Positions 1 through 6,433 of a stretch of DNA of 34,473 bases are shown piece after piece. Origin of the DNA: Treponema sp. (GTDB lineage Bacteria; Spirochaetota; Spirochaetia; Treponematales; Breznakiellaceae); assembly GCA_031279555.1 (NCBI GenBank), contig JAITIK010000141.1, positions 1 to 34,473 on the forward strand, in the 5' to 3' direction. Below the pieces are notes generated by a model, which saw only the letters and a program-made list of their open reading frames with translations, was not told the origin of the DNA and did not search any database. How positions within the stretch are numbered: the stretch's first letter is position 1; each line of letters starts with the position of its first letter. The translations under genes and the position numbers were made by a program.

Positions 1-313
1 CCTGCGGTTGTTGGCGAGATGCCCCTGCAACTCCTCCAGCGCAAAGTCGCTGAACCGCGCCGAGGGGGAATCGAAGCTGACCACCGCCACGCGGCTCCCT
101 TCGGGCAAGGCGTCCTCAATGGCCCGCGCAATCTGCGCTATGCCCTCGTCAAGGGGCAGTCCGTCCGTTTGCGCGGCCTGCGCCGTTTACGCGATGTTTT
201 CCTCCAGCGACAGACCGCCAGGTTGCGCGGGGCGTTCCCGCGTAGCCTGACAAGACGAGCGCCGCAGACGTCGCCGCCGCGAGAGCCGCCTGAACGCATC
301 TTTTCTTCATCAT
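1..313 (-). pseudogene. Decayed CsgG/LpoB-like lipoprotein, 3' end beyond window
   Basis: Reading leftward from ATG at 313 (an AAGGGG sequence sits 5 nt upstream) there is a typical lipoprotein signal: MMKKR, a hydrophobic Ala/Leu stretch, then LVLSGYAG. The lipobox position that should be Cys is Tyr, one base from a Cys codon. After about 30 codons the meaningful frame shifts; it continues as LSLEENIA, hits TAA at 187-189, then runs open as DGLPLDEGIAQIARAIED, ALPEGSRVAVVSFDS and SARFSDFALEELQGHL to the window edge. That pattern (an I/A-rich helix, then a V-A-V-V-S-F-D-S strand, then an ELQGHL helix) resembles the N-terminal domain of CsgG/LpoB/TolB-like lipoproteins of treponemes. Lost lipobox, frameshift and internal stop together indicate a pseudogene. 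The family assignment is by motif memory only. Confidence 0.6.
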
Positions 314-371
314 CACATCCCCTTATATTGGTTGGCGTTACAACGCCGTGTCCGACGAGCGTTATACACAA

Positions 372-408
372 CGAGACGCGGCTTACACAGGGCGCAAGCC
401 GCGTCTCG
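372..408. repeat. Perfect 13-bp hairpin
   Basis: Arms 372-384 (CGAGACGCGGCTT) and 396-408 are exact reverse complements around an 11-base loop. It lies 60-95 bases upstream of the start of the broken lipoprotein gene, in what would be its 5' leader. No T-run follows on either strand, so it is not a standard intrinsic terminator. Confidence 0.75.
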
Positions 409-537
409 CTAGCGTTTCTCTGGATATACTGAGGACATCGGCGACGGCTCTCATCGCCGCTCTGTTTGAGAAACAAGTGGTTTCGCACGCCCCGACTTGA
501 CGGCGACGTGTCGCTGGGCGGATAGTATTAATGCAAT

Positions 538-552
538 GGGGGGGGGGGGGGG
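538..552. repeat. Poly-G tract, 15 G
   Basis: Fifteen consecutive G residues. An ATG overlaps the first G (536-538) and opens a 43-codon frame ending at 667; each change of tract length by one base selects a different downstream frame. Poly-G tracts of variable length act as phase-variation switches in Treponema pallidum, which is why it is recorded. No recognisable product is attached to it here. Confidence 0.9.
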
Positions 553-982
553 CTATGCCAAAGGCTTCCCGGTCGGAGGCGGCGTCCGGCTGTGCTGCGG
601 TCATTGCGCATCTATCCAGCGCCCGCGTCTTGGGAGCGTGATTGACAGTGGTTTTATATACGAATGAGATCATTGGGGCTATCGTAGCAAATTGCGCGGG
701 AAAAGACAAGGGGCGCGGCGATTCATTAAAAAAGCGATTGAAAAAGCGCCTCGCATGAGCGTACGCGAAGCAAGTGCGAACCAGATGCGCGGCGGGGAAC
801 GGGCGTTAAACCAGCCGGCGCGAATCACGGCGGCTCCTACCCAAGAGCGACAGGTCGCGGAGGGCACTGCGCAACCCTCGATCGCCAGCATGTTTTCCAC
901 GTGATTATAGCTTCGTAAAAGATACGGATACTTATTCGCGGCGATTCTAAACCTTCATTTTTGGAACCGCTTCTTAGACTTG

Positions 983-1089
983 GAGAAAATCGCGCAAGCT
1001 ATAACCGCTTAACTTATAAAGAATGAGCGATTTTCTCCCAAAGCCTGTTCCAAAACCAATCCAAACACAAGTTCGCGTTTTGGAATAGG
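983..1089. repeat. Composite inverted-repeat element, copy 1
   Basis: Two consecutive inverted repeats. The first pairs GAGAAAATCGC (983-993) with GCGATTTTCTC (1027-1037), exact over 11 bp. The second pairs CCTGTTCCAAAAC (1044-1056) with GTTTTGGAATAGG (1077-1089), one mismatch in 13, and encloses AAGTTCGCG. The same order of parts recurs at 4435-4541, so this is a dispersed intergenic repeat and not a chance hairpin. Confidence 0.7.
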
Positions 1090-1218
1090 CTCATTCATTA
1101 AAACGTTATTGATTGCGAGCCATTTTTAAGAGAGGACAATGTTCAATGTTCTAAATCCATGGGGCTTTTCCTACGGCTGGTCCGCAATTCTCCTCAGCCT
1201 GCTGTTCTAATCTCATGT

Positions 1219-2116
1219 TCATAGTTCCTTGATCTGATCCTCGTCAAACCCTGTGACTTGAGCGATCTGACGTATGGGTATGCCTGCCATCTTAAGATTA
1301 CGGGCTATTTCCCATTTTTCCTCCTTCCTACCTTTCTTCAGACCTTCTTTCCTGCCCTCCCGCCGGGCGGTTACAACTTTGCTCTGCGTGTCTACCATGT
1401 ACTTGTACTCGCTCATCAACCGCGCCCGCTCCACTTCGTCCTTGCTTATCTTTAGCAACACTTCTCCCGCCATCGCTATGCCCTCCTCGCATTGTAACAC
1501 CTCATTGATCTTTTCCCTCCGGCGCTTGTCCGTCAAATACCGGAAAAATACAGCCCAATGCTCCGACGCCGTCATCGTTTTCACGGACTTCTCTATCACT
1601 TTGTCTAGCTTCGACAGTTCCAGCGTGACAATCCGGCTCCGGCCCCCCAGCGACATTCGCCGTTCAGGGTCGTAATACTCAAACTGATGCAGAAACTCGC
1701 CGTCTCTGAAAAACCGCTCCTTCCTCAGCATCGCAACTTGGTACGCCGCGCACAAATCATCGTAGTTCTTGTCTATCCCGTGGATGTCCTGCCCTGTAAA
1801 CAGCTTCCCCGCGTAAAACTCAAGCCGCGTCGGCTCATGCGTGTCCGGGTTAAGCGACATTTCCATGTTGATAAGCTCCCCGAATTCGGCCTTACAGGTT
1901 ATATCAAAGCGGATCTGGCGGTCCCGCAAGTTGTCTATCGCCGGTTCGTTCGACGTGATGACGAGAACCGTCAGAGGCCGCCCGATAACTGCGGACACCA
2001 GGGCGGAGAGCGCCCCCCAGGGACTCAGGCGTGTTCCGGGCGAACACCGCCTTGAAAACATTGTCCATGCAAATGTCAATGAGGTCATCGGCTTCGTCAA
2101 ACCGTATCACAGCCAT
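1219..2116 (-). pseudogene. Rpn-family PD-(D/E)XK nuclease/transposase-like protein, frameshifted
   Basis: The product would begin MAVIRFDEADDLIDICMDN at 2116, preceded by AAGGAG, and continue through NTPESLG. There the frame breaks in a run of six G (plus-strand C at 2013-2018). Removing one G rejoins ALSALVSAVIGRPLTVLVIT and the rest of the protein. The body carries RQIRFDITCKAEFGELINME, the PD-(D/E)XK-like core region, then RLEFYAGKLFTGQDI, and a basic Lys/Arg/Glu-rich C-terminal helix with RQIAQVTGFDEDQI. This is the PDDEXK_2/Rpn family, which promotes recombination and is abundant in host-associated spirochaetes. About 298 residues if repaired, the normal length. It stands alone, flanked by repeats. 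A shorter product from an internal start cannot be excluded, but it would lack the N-terminal catalytic aspartates. Confidence 0.85.
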
Positions 2117-2144
2117 ACGTCGCTCCTTTTTTAATAACACTTTA

Positions 2145-2174
2145 ATTTTGTCATATAGAAAAGAGTGTTGTCAA
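2145..2174 (-). promoter_or_regulatory. Promoter for the Rpn-family gene
   Basis: On the minus strand TTGACA (2169-2174) is followed after 18 bases by CAAAAT (2145-2150). The start codon lies 28 bases further on, behind AAGGAG. The -35 is perfect and the -10 matches four of six consensus bases. Confidence 0.5.
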
Positions 2175-2359
2175 GCCTTATGTTTATGATGTTGCGCCAT
2201 GCACCTCTGCGTTTCCTCTGTTGCGCCATGCGCCAAGCGCCGCGCCCTAAAGCGCGACCCTTTGGAGCGGGGAGGTTCATCCCCGCCGAACCTATGGTTC
2301 GCAAACCACAGGATCGCGCTTGCCGCGGAGAGGCTCATCGCTTATGAAAATCTCAAAAT

Positions 2360-2836
2360 TCACGGGAATGGTTCAAACCTCCCGAAGGGTTGAACACCCC
2401 TAAAGCGCCGCATCATGTTTCCGTGACGCCCGGCATATCCATATCCCGGCAGGAAAGGGCGCGGATCCTGGCTGAAACGGGCGTCATTATTCATATCATA
2501 CTCTTTCCCATTAAACGTGAGTTTTACGGCATGAAACATATATTCGACAGCCGCGCCTTGATTGCTCTGGGGAATGGCAAACGCATACCCTTCAAGCGCC
2601 GCATCCGCCCCTTCTGTAAGACCATCAATAAACCCGATGAGCCGATCAATGCCTCTGATGTAATAGGTCGCGCCGCCGCTTTGCAGAGCGATCCTTCCTT
2701 TTACAAAGACAAGGCTCCCGCTAACCGCTTGCGTTGTCGGCGCAACCACGTAGGGATTGCCCACCGCTTGTCCAAACGTCGCGTTGGCAGCCGCCAGCAG
2801 GATAACCGCGCTCATCATAATTGTTTTCACATTCAT
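2360..2836 (-). CDS. Exported hypothetical protein, possible small OB-like domain
   Basis: About 158 residues. The AGAGGAG Shine-Dalgarno touches an ATG at 2842 but lies 6 nt from the in-frame ATG at 2836, so 2836 is the better start. A signal peptide is clear: MNVKTIMMSAVILLAAANA followed by TFGQAV, giving a probable signal peptidase I site and export to the periplasm. The mature protein has an alternating strand pattern (SGSLVFVKGRIALQSG, YYIRGIDRLIGF, ADAALEGYAF), suggestive of a small beta-barrel, and a Pro/Gly/Arg-rich tail. I do not recognise the family; the OB-like fold is a guess from strand spacing and its resemblance in size to the BOF-type protein at 4565. Single gene; no neighbour indicates its role. 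Confidence 0.7.
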   Translation of the reverse strand: MNVKTIMMSAVILLAAANATFGQAVGNPYVVAPTTQAVSGSLVFVKGRIALQSGGATYYIRGIDRLIGFIDGLTEGADAALEGYAFAIPQSNQGAAVEYMFHAVKLTFNGKEYDMNNDARFSQDPRPFLPGYGYAGRHGNMMRRFRGVQPFGRFEPFP

Positions 2837-3007
2837 ATTCATCTCCTCTGAATTGTGTTAAGATATATATAGTATGCAACTATTATGCCAAGTATAAAGG
2901 CCATATATTCAGGCATTTTCAGGACGTACGCCATGCCGGGTGGGTAAAATTGTTACAAGGATGAGTTATTTTTATCCTCCACTCAAAAACGGAGGCGGCG
3001 ACTCGTC

Positions 3008-3036
3008 TTGAATAAGAAGCCATTTTCTGGCAAAAT
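3008..3036 (+). promoter_or_regulatory. Candidate promoter for the ABC permease
   Basis: TTGAAT (3008-3013), 17-base spacer, CAAAAT (3031-3036), then 11 bases to the ATG. No Shine-Dalgarno precedes the start, so the transcript would have a leader of only about four bases. The match is weaker than for the four clear leaderless promoters in this window. Confidence 0.35.
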
Positions 3037-3047
3037 ACTTCTCATCC

Positions 3048-4031
3048 ATGAAGCGAAATTACGATGTTTCAAGTTTCATTATTCTCGCGCTGTGTATTCT
3101 CTTTTTTACCTTGCTTATACTTGCCGCCAACGTTCCTGAACCGGCGGCGGCAATGGCCGCGTTTTTTATAGGACCCTGGAATGGCGTCTGGTTCAGCGGG
3201 AACACTCTTGACGCTGTGAGCCTGCTCCTTGCCGCCGCGCTCGGCGCTGTCGCTGCATTTCAGGGAGGGTGCTTCAATCTTGGAGGCGAAGGGCAGATTT
3301 ACATAGGCGGACTTGCGGCGGCGCTTGTGTTGCTGAATCTGCCTTCTGTCGCGGGCATGAGCCTTTGGGCTGCGGCATTCATCGCAATCATAACCGGCGG
3401 CGCCATGGGTTTTATATCGGGTTTTCTCAAAAAAGCCGTCGGCGCAAACGAAATCATCACCAGTTTCCTGTTGTCCGGCGCGCTTGTTCCGGTCGCGGAT
3501 TACCTTCTTGCCGGTCCCCTCCGCGATCCTTCAGGAAACCTCCTTGCGACAAAAGCAGTTCCCCGGCTTCTCCGCGTTCTGCCGCCTTCGAACCTCTCGG
3601 TTTCGTTTGCCATCTCGCTGCTGTTGGTTGTCGCCGGACATTTCTTTGTCAACAACACTATTTTCGGATACAGGCTTAAAATCGCGGGTTCATCTCCGGC
3701 TTTCGCCCATTACGCCGGCATAGATGCGAGCCATTATTGGGCGCCTTCAATGGCGCTTTCCGGCGCGCTTTCCGGTCTTGCGGGATTTTTCGCCATAGCC
3801 GGAACCTACGGGCGCTGCCACGTGGGATTCTCCGGCGGCCTCGGCTGGAACGCCATAGCGGTCGCGCTCATCGCCCGCAACCGCCCGCTCCTCCTGATTC
3901 CGGCTGCGCTTGTATACGCGGCTCTGGAACACGGGTCGCAATCCGCCATGCTTGCAATAGGTCTCCGGTTTGAAACCTCGGCGTTTATTCAAGCTGCGGC
4001 GTTGCTTTTCGCCGCGATTCAGGGCAGGTGA
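3048..4031 (+). CDS. ABC transporter permease, nucleoside/simple-sugar type
   Basis: 327 residues, almost wholly hydrophobic, with eight to ten membrane segments. The region FQGGCFNLGGEGQIYIGGLA matches the family signature GxxNxGxEGQ of BPD_transp_2 permeases (RbsC and the YufP/NupB-like purine-nucleoside permeases), and GANEIITSFLLS is the second conserved block. In this family the permease is one of two paired membrane subunits that work with a double-ABC ATPase and a PnrA/BMP-type lipoprotein. None of these partners is present: upstream is an unrelated exported protein and downstream is repeat-rich DNA. It may be an orphan, or the survivor of a decayed nucleoside-uptake operon. Substrate cannot be read from sequence. 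It has no Shine-Dalgarno. Confidence 0.85.
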   Translation: MKRNYDVSSFIILALCILFFTLLILAANVPEPAAAMAAFFIGPWNGVWFSGNTLDAVSLLLAAALGAVAAFQGGCFNLGGEGQIYIGGLAAALVLLNLPSVAGMSLWAAAFIAIITGGAMGFISGFLKKAVGANEIITSFLLSGALVPVADYLLAGPLRDPSGNLLATKAVPRLLRVLPPSNLSVSFAISLLLVVAGHFFVNNTIFGYRLKIAGSSPAFAHYAGIDASHYWAPSMALSGALSGLAGFFAIAGTYGRCHVGFSGGLGWNAIAVALIARNRPLLLIPAALVYAALEHGSQSAMLAIGLRFETSAFIQAAALLFAAIQGR

Positions 4032-4564
4032 AACCTGCGCCATGATCCCCGCCGCGCCTCATTCCTCGTCTCCGGCCACAAGATTTCGCAAGAGGGTTCC
4101 ATTCTGAATGTCAGCGGTTTCAAACCACGCGGTTGAATCGAAGACTCGCACACGAACCGCAGGTTCGCGCTTCTTGCTGCGTGGAGGCATATTATTCGTT
4201 GTCAGCAATGGCGGAAGGAGATGAACAGATTCGTCACGGGTTCAGCCCGGCGGCATCCGTACCGCCGCTTCGTAAAGGAATGTTAAAATAGATAGAGCTT
4301 TTCCCAGAACGCGAACTATGTCCAGCGAACGTGTATGCGGATTAGCTTTGAGAAAGGCTCGATAGACAAAAACAATTTTTTTGTCTATTATAGGAATCTC
4401 TGGAAACCCCGTCCGGGTTTCCAGATGCGTCCCAGAGAAAATCGATCATCCATTGTAATGCAAGCAATTACGACAAAGCGATTTTCTCATAGGGTAAGAA
4501 AACCTCTGAAAACTGTCGAACCGCAGGCTCGCGTTTTCAGATTATTTTATCAAGGAGCGGTGTT
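4032..4564. other. Repeat-rich intergenic stretch
   Basis: No gene found. The first 60 bases contain a short out-of-frame stretch reading GHKISQEGSILNVSG, which faintly resembles the start of the second permease of nucleoside transporters, but stops and frame breaks follow at once. Further on are GAACC-GCA-GGTTC hairpins (4154-4166 and the related 4518-4530) and the composite repeat at 4399-4541. Confidence 0.5.
4399..4541. repeat. Composite inverted-repeat element, copy 2, with extra hairpin
   Basis: Three hairpins in a row. TCTGGAAACCC (4399-4409) pairs exactly with 4415-4425 around a 5-base loop. GAGAAAATCG (4435-4444) pairs with CGATTTTCTC (4479-4488). TCTGAAAAC (4505-4513) pairs with GTTTTCAGA (4533-4541) and encloses GAACCGCAGGCTCGCG. 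The second and third parts repeat the order seen at 983-1089. The element ends 10 bases before the Shine-Dalgarno of the next gene, so it lies in that gene's promoter or leader. Confidence 0.75.
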
Positions 4565-4912
4565 ATGAAAAGGGGTTTGCTTGCTTGTTCAATTGTCATG
4601 TTGACATTTATTGGATCATTTGTCAATGCCCAAGAAGGCTTCAGAGGTCCCGGACCGGATGTTGTAACGGTTGACGCGGCAAAAGGCTTGAGGGATGATT
4701 ATCCGGTAATTTTAAAAGGAAAAATCGAACGATTTTTGGGAGATGAGAAATATTTATTCACCGATGAAACGGGAAGTATTATTGTTGAAATAGATGATAG
4801 ACTTTGGCGTGGACTTTCTGTGGATCAAAATGACATGATTGAAATAACCGGAGAAATTGACAGGGGACTTAGGAGAATTGAAATAGAGGCAAGCGGTATA
4901 AAGAAAATGTAA
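4565..4912 (+). CDS. Periplasmic BOF/YgiW-type OB-fold protein
   Basis: 115 residues behind AAGGAG with 7-nt spacing. The signal peptide MKRGLLACSIVMLTFIGS ends at FVNAQ, with a likely cleavage after Ala. The mature part follows the bacterial OB-fold (BOF, YgiW/YdeI, DUF388) pattern: VVTVDAAKGLRDDYPVILKG, then GDEKYLFTDETGSIIVEIDD, LWRGLSVDQNDMIEITGEID and a final RIEIEASGIKK strand. Members are small periplasmic proteins tied to stress tolerance (metal, peroxide, cationic peptides) and probably bind small ligands or peptides. Length is typical. It stands alone, with a large hairpin cluster immediately upstream. The family call is fairly firm; the specific role is not. Confidence 0.82.
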   Translation: MKRGLLACSIVMLTFIGSFVNAQEGFRGPGPDVVTVDAAKGLRDDYPVILKGKIERFLGDEKYLFTDETGSIIVEIDDRLWRGLSVDQNDMIEITGEIDRGLRRIEIEASGIKKM

Positions 4913-4948
4913 AAACAAAAGAATATCGAGCTTCATTTCAATGAACCT

Positions 4949-4982
4949 CCGCGCCCTTTAGAGCGCGCGCTGAAGGGCGCGG
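4949..4982. repeat. Intergenic hairpin of the GAACCTC/CGCGCCCTT type
   Basis: CCGCGCCCTT (4949-4958) and AAGGGCGCGG (4973-4982) form a perfect 10-bp stem shortly after the BOF gene. Related sequence (ATGAACCTC or GGGTCGCCCTTTAG blocks) occurs near 14540 and at 14618-14636. No T-run, so probably a repeat and not a terminator. Confidence 0.55.
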
Positions 4983-5049
4983 TGTTGTGAAGGTTTGCTG
5001 TGCAACCCAGCCTGCCGTCATTTCCGGAAAGCCGTCTCTATCGGCAATC

Positions 5050-5078
5050 TTGTAATTTCGCCTATTTTTCACTACAAT
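5050..5078 (+). promoter_or_regulatory. Promoter predicted to give a leaderless mRNA
   Basis: TTGTAA (5050-5055), 17-base spacer, TACAAT (5073-5078), then exactly six bases to the GTG at 5085. Transcription starting 7 nt past the -10 would begin on the start codon. No Shine-Dalgarno is present, which fits. Confidence 0.65.
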
Positions 5079-5084
5079 GATCGC

Positions 5085-5921
5085 GTGATTAAAATATATG
5101 CGCTTGTAGGGGAGAGCGGCACCGGCAAAAGTTTTCAGGCAAAACTCGTCGCCCAGAAATACCACATCGACCTCGTTATTGACGACGGCCTCCTCATCAA
5201 AGATAATCACATTTTGGGCGGGCGTTCCGCAAAACAGGAAAACAGTTTCCTTGCGGCGGTGAAGGTCGCGCTTTTTGATAATAAGGCTCATCGTGATGAT
5301 GTCGCCAAAAAGTTGCTGATAGAGAAATCACGGAAAATCCTCATTATTGGCACATCTGAAAAAATGGTGAACAAGATAGCGATGCGACTTCAACTCCCGC
5401 CGGTCAAGAAAATCATCAGGATAGAAGACGTATCTTCACAGGCGGACATTGAGAAAGCAATCAGGATACGGCGCATTGAGGGAAAACACATTATTCCGGC
5501 GCCGGGCGTGGAAGTCAAACGGAATTATCCGAATATTTTCTACAAAACCGTAAACATCTTTAAGCAAAAAAAGATACCCGACACCATAGGCGCCATTCCA
5601 AAGATGCACGAAAAGTCGCTGGTAAAGCCTTCTTATTCAAAACCAAGCAAGATTCCCATTTCGGATGAAGCTTTGGGTGAAATGGTTGTCAACTGCGTCG
5701 ATGAATACAATCCGAATATTCGGATAAAAAAAATCACGGTGAAAGAGGGTAAAGAGGGCTATCATCTCATCATCACTATTGACGTGCCTTATGAAATACA
5801 GTTGAGCAGCAATATGTACGCGATGCAGCAGTATATAATAGATAATATCGAACGGTTTACCGGCATTCTCATTGAGGAAGTGAATATTATCATTGACAAG
5901 ATCATTAATAACGCCCAATAA
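5085..5921 (+). CDS. P-loop NTPase with C-terminal Asp23/Gls24-like domain
   Basis: 278 residues from GTG at 5085. This start is chosen because the coding resemblance begins here (VIKIYALVGESGTGKSFQAK) and because a promoter ends six bases upstream; an ATG at 4995 would lie upstream of that promoter. Residues about 9-16, GESGTGKS, are a Walker A motif, and residues 88-98 (KILIIGTSEKM) look like a later strand of the NTPase core. After a linker around residues 160-195, the C-terminal 75 residues match the Asp23 pattern: VNCVDEYNPNIRIKKITV, YHLIITIDVPY, MQQYIIDNIERFTGILIEEV, NIIIDKI. I know of no characterised protein with this fusion; the Asp23-like domain usually occurs alone in cell-envelope or division-linked proteins. 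Function unknown. An intrinsic terminator follows, so it is a single-gene unit. Confidence 0.75.
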   Translation: MIKIYALVGESGTGKSFQAKLVAQKYHIDLVIDDGLLIKDNHILGGRSAKQENSFLAAVKVALFDNKAHRDDVAKKLLIEKSRKILIIGTSEKMVNKIAMRLQLPPVKKIIRIEDVSSQADIEKAIRIRRIEGKHIIPAPGVEVKRNYPNIFYKTVNIFKQKKIPDTIGAIPKMHEKSLVKPSYSKPSKIPISDEALGEMVVNCVDEYNPNIRIKKITVKEGKEGYHLIITIDVPYEIQLSSNMYAMQQYIIDNIERFTGILIEEVNIIIDKIINNAQ

Positions 5922-5925
5922 AGCG

Positions 5926-5951
5926 AAAGCGGTCTAAAGCCCGCTTTTTTT
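5926..5951 (+). terminator. Intrinsic terminator
   Basis: AAAGCGG (5926-5932) pairs with CCGCTTT (5941-5947) around an 8-base loop, followed by a run of seven T (5945-5951). It begins five bases after the stop of the P-loop/Asp23 gene. Confidence 0.8.
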
Positions 5952-6386
5952 GAACCTGGCTTGGAAATATTCTAGAATTTCCAGCAAAATTTGAAAAAGG
6001 TGGGGGTAAGAAAATTCAGTTGGTAAACCAGTATAGGCCACAGAGCGGCATTGTAAAATTCCTATAACACATGAATAAATCCCGTTGAATTTGATTGGGA
6101 TAAATACCGGGCTTTTCCTAAAATGCGCAGAGCGACAGTTTTGGGAAAAGCTCTGCTGATAAGTTTTTGAACGTGAAAGAGCGACGCCTGTTATTGATGT
6201 CTTTTTTCCCCGGTTATGTGGCAAAACTGGAAGCCGGCGTTTTCTTTGTTTCGCAGCAAGGAGGCGTCTTACGCTTGTACGCGGCGATATTATGAATGCC
6301 GTACATTGGGTGATAAAGGCTATACGCTCAATTGCGCCTCGGTTGAAAAGAATTGCCGGCGCGCATGTCATGCGTGAAGGCAACAG
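5952..6386. other. Non-coding or unrecognised stretch
   Basis: No gene could be supported. A minus-strand frame (5934-6395) shows no domain and covers the terminator; short plus-strand frames near 6170-6390 are interrupted and unrecognised. Confidence 0.55.
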
Positions 6387-6415
6387 TTGATTCATAAAAC
6401 AAAAAATTGTATAAT
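6387..6415 (+). promoter_or_regulatory. Promoter of the phosphofructokinase gene
   Basis: TTGATT (6387-6392), 17-base spacer, TATAAT (6410-6415; perfect -10). The predicted start of transcription, about 6422, falls within the GAAGGAG Shine-Dalgarno (6421-6427), giving a leader of about a dozen bases. Confidence 0.8.
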
Positions 6416-6433
6416 ATAGAGAAGGAGCTTTGT

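Larger units (their letters stand above)
314..1218. other. Gene-poor stretch with repeats
   Basis: No convincing protein-coding gene was found in these 900 bases. Open frames on both strands (for example 383-709 minus and 692-904 plus) have no recognisable domains and overlap each other. The stretch holds a 13-bp hairpin, a 15-base poly-G tract and a composite inverted repeat, listed separately, plus one possible 23-residue peptide at 1139-1210. Confidence 0.6.

Noticed and set aside
679-904. Overlapping 70-codon frames on both strands
   Set aside because: Neither strand shows a domain; GC-rich DNA keeps frames open by chance.
5934-6395. 153-codon minus-strand frame upstream of phosphofructokinase
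   Set aside because: It covers the terminator at 5926-5951 and the 5' flank of the phosphofructokinase promoter, and has no domain signature.
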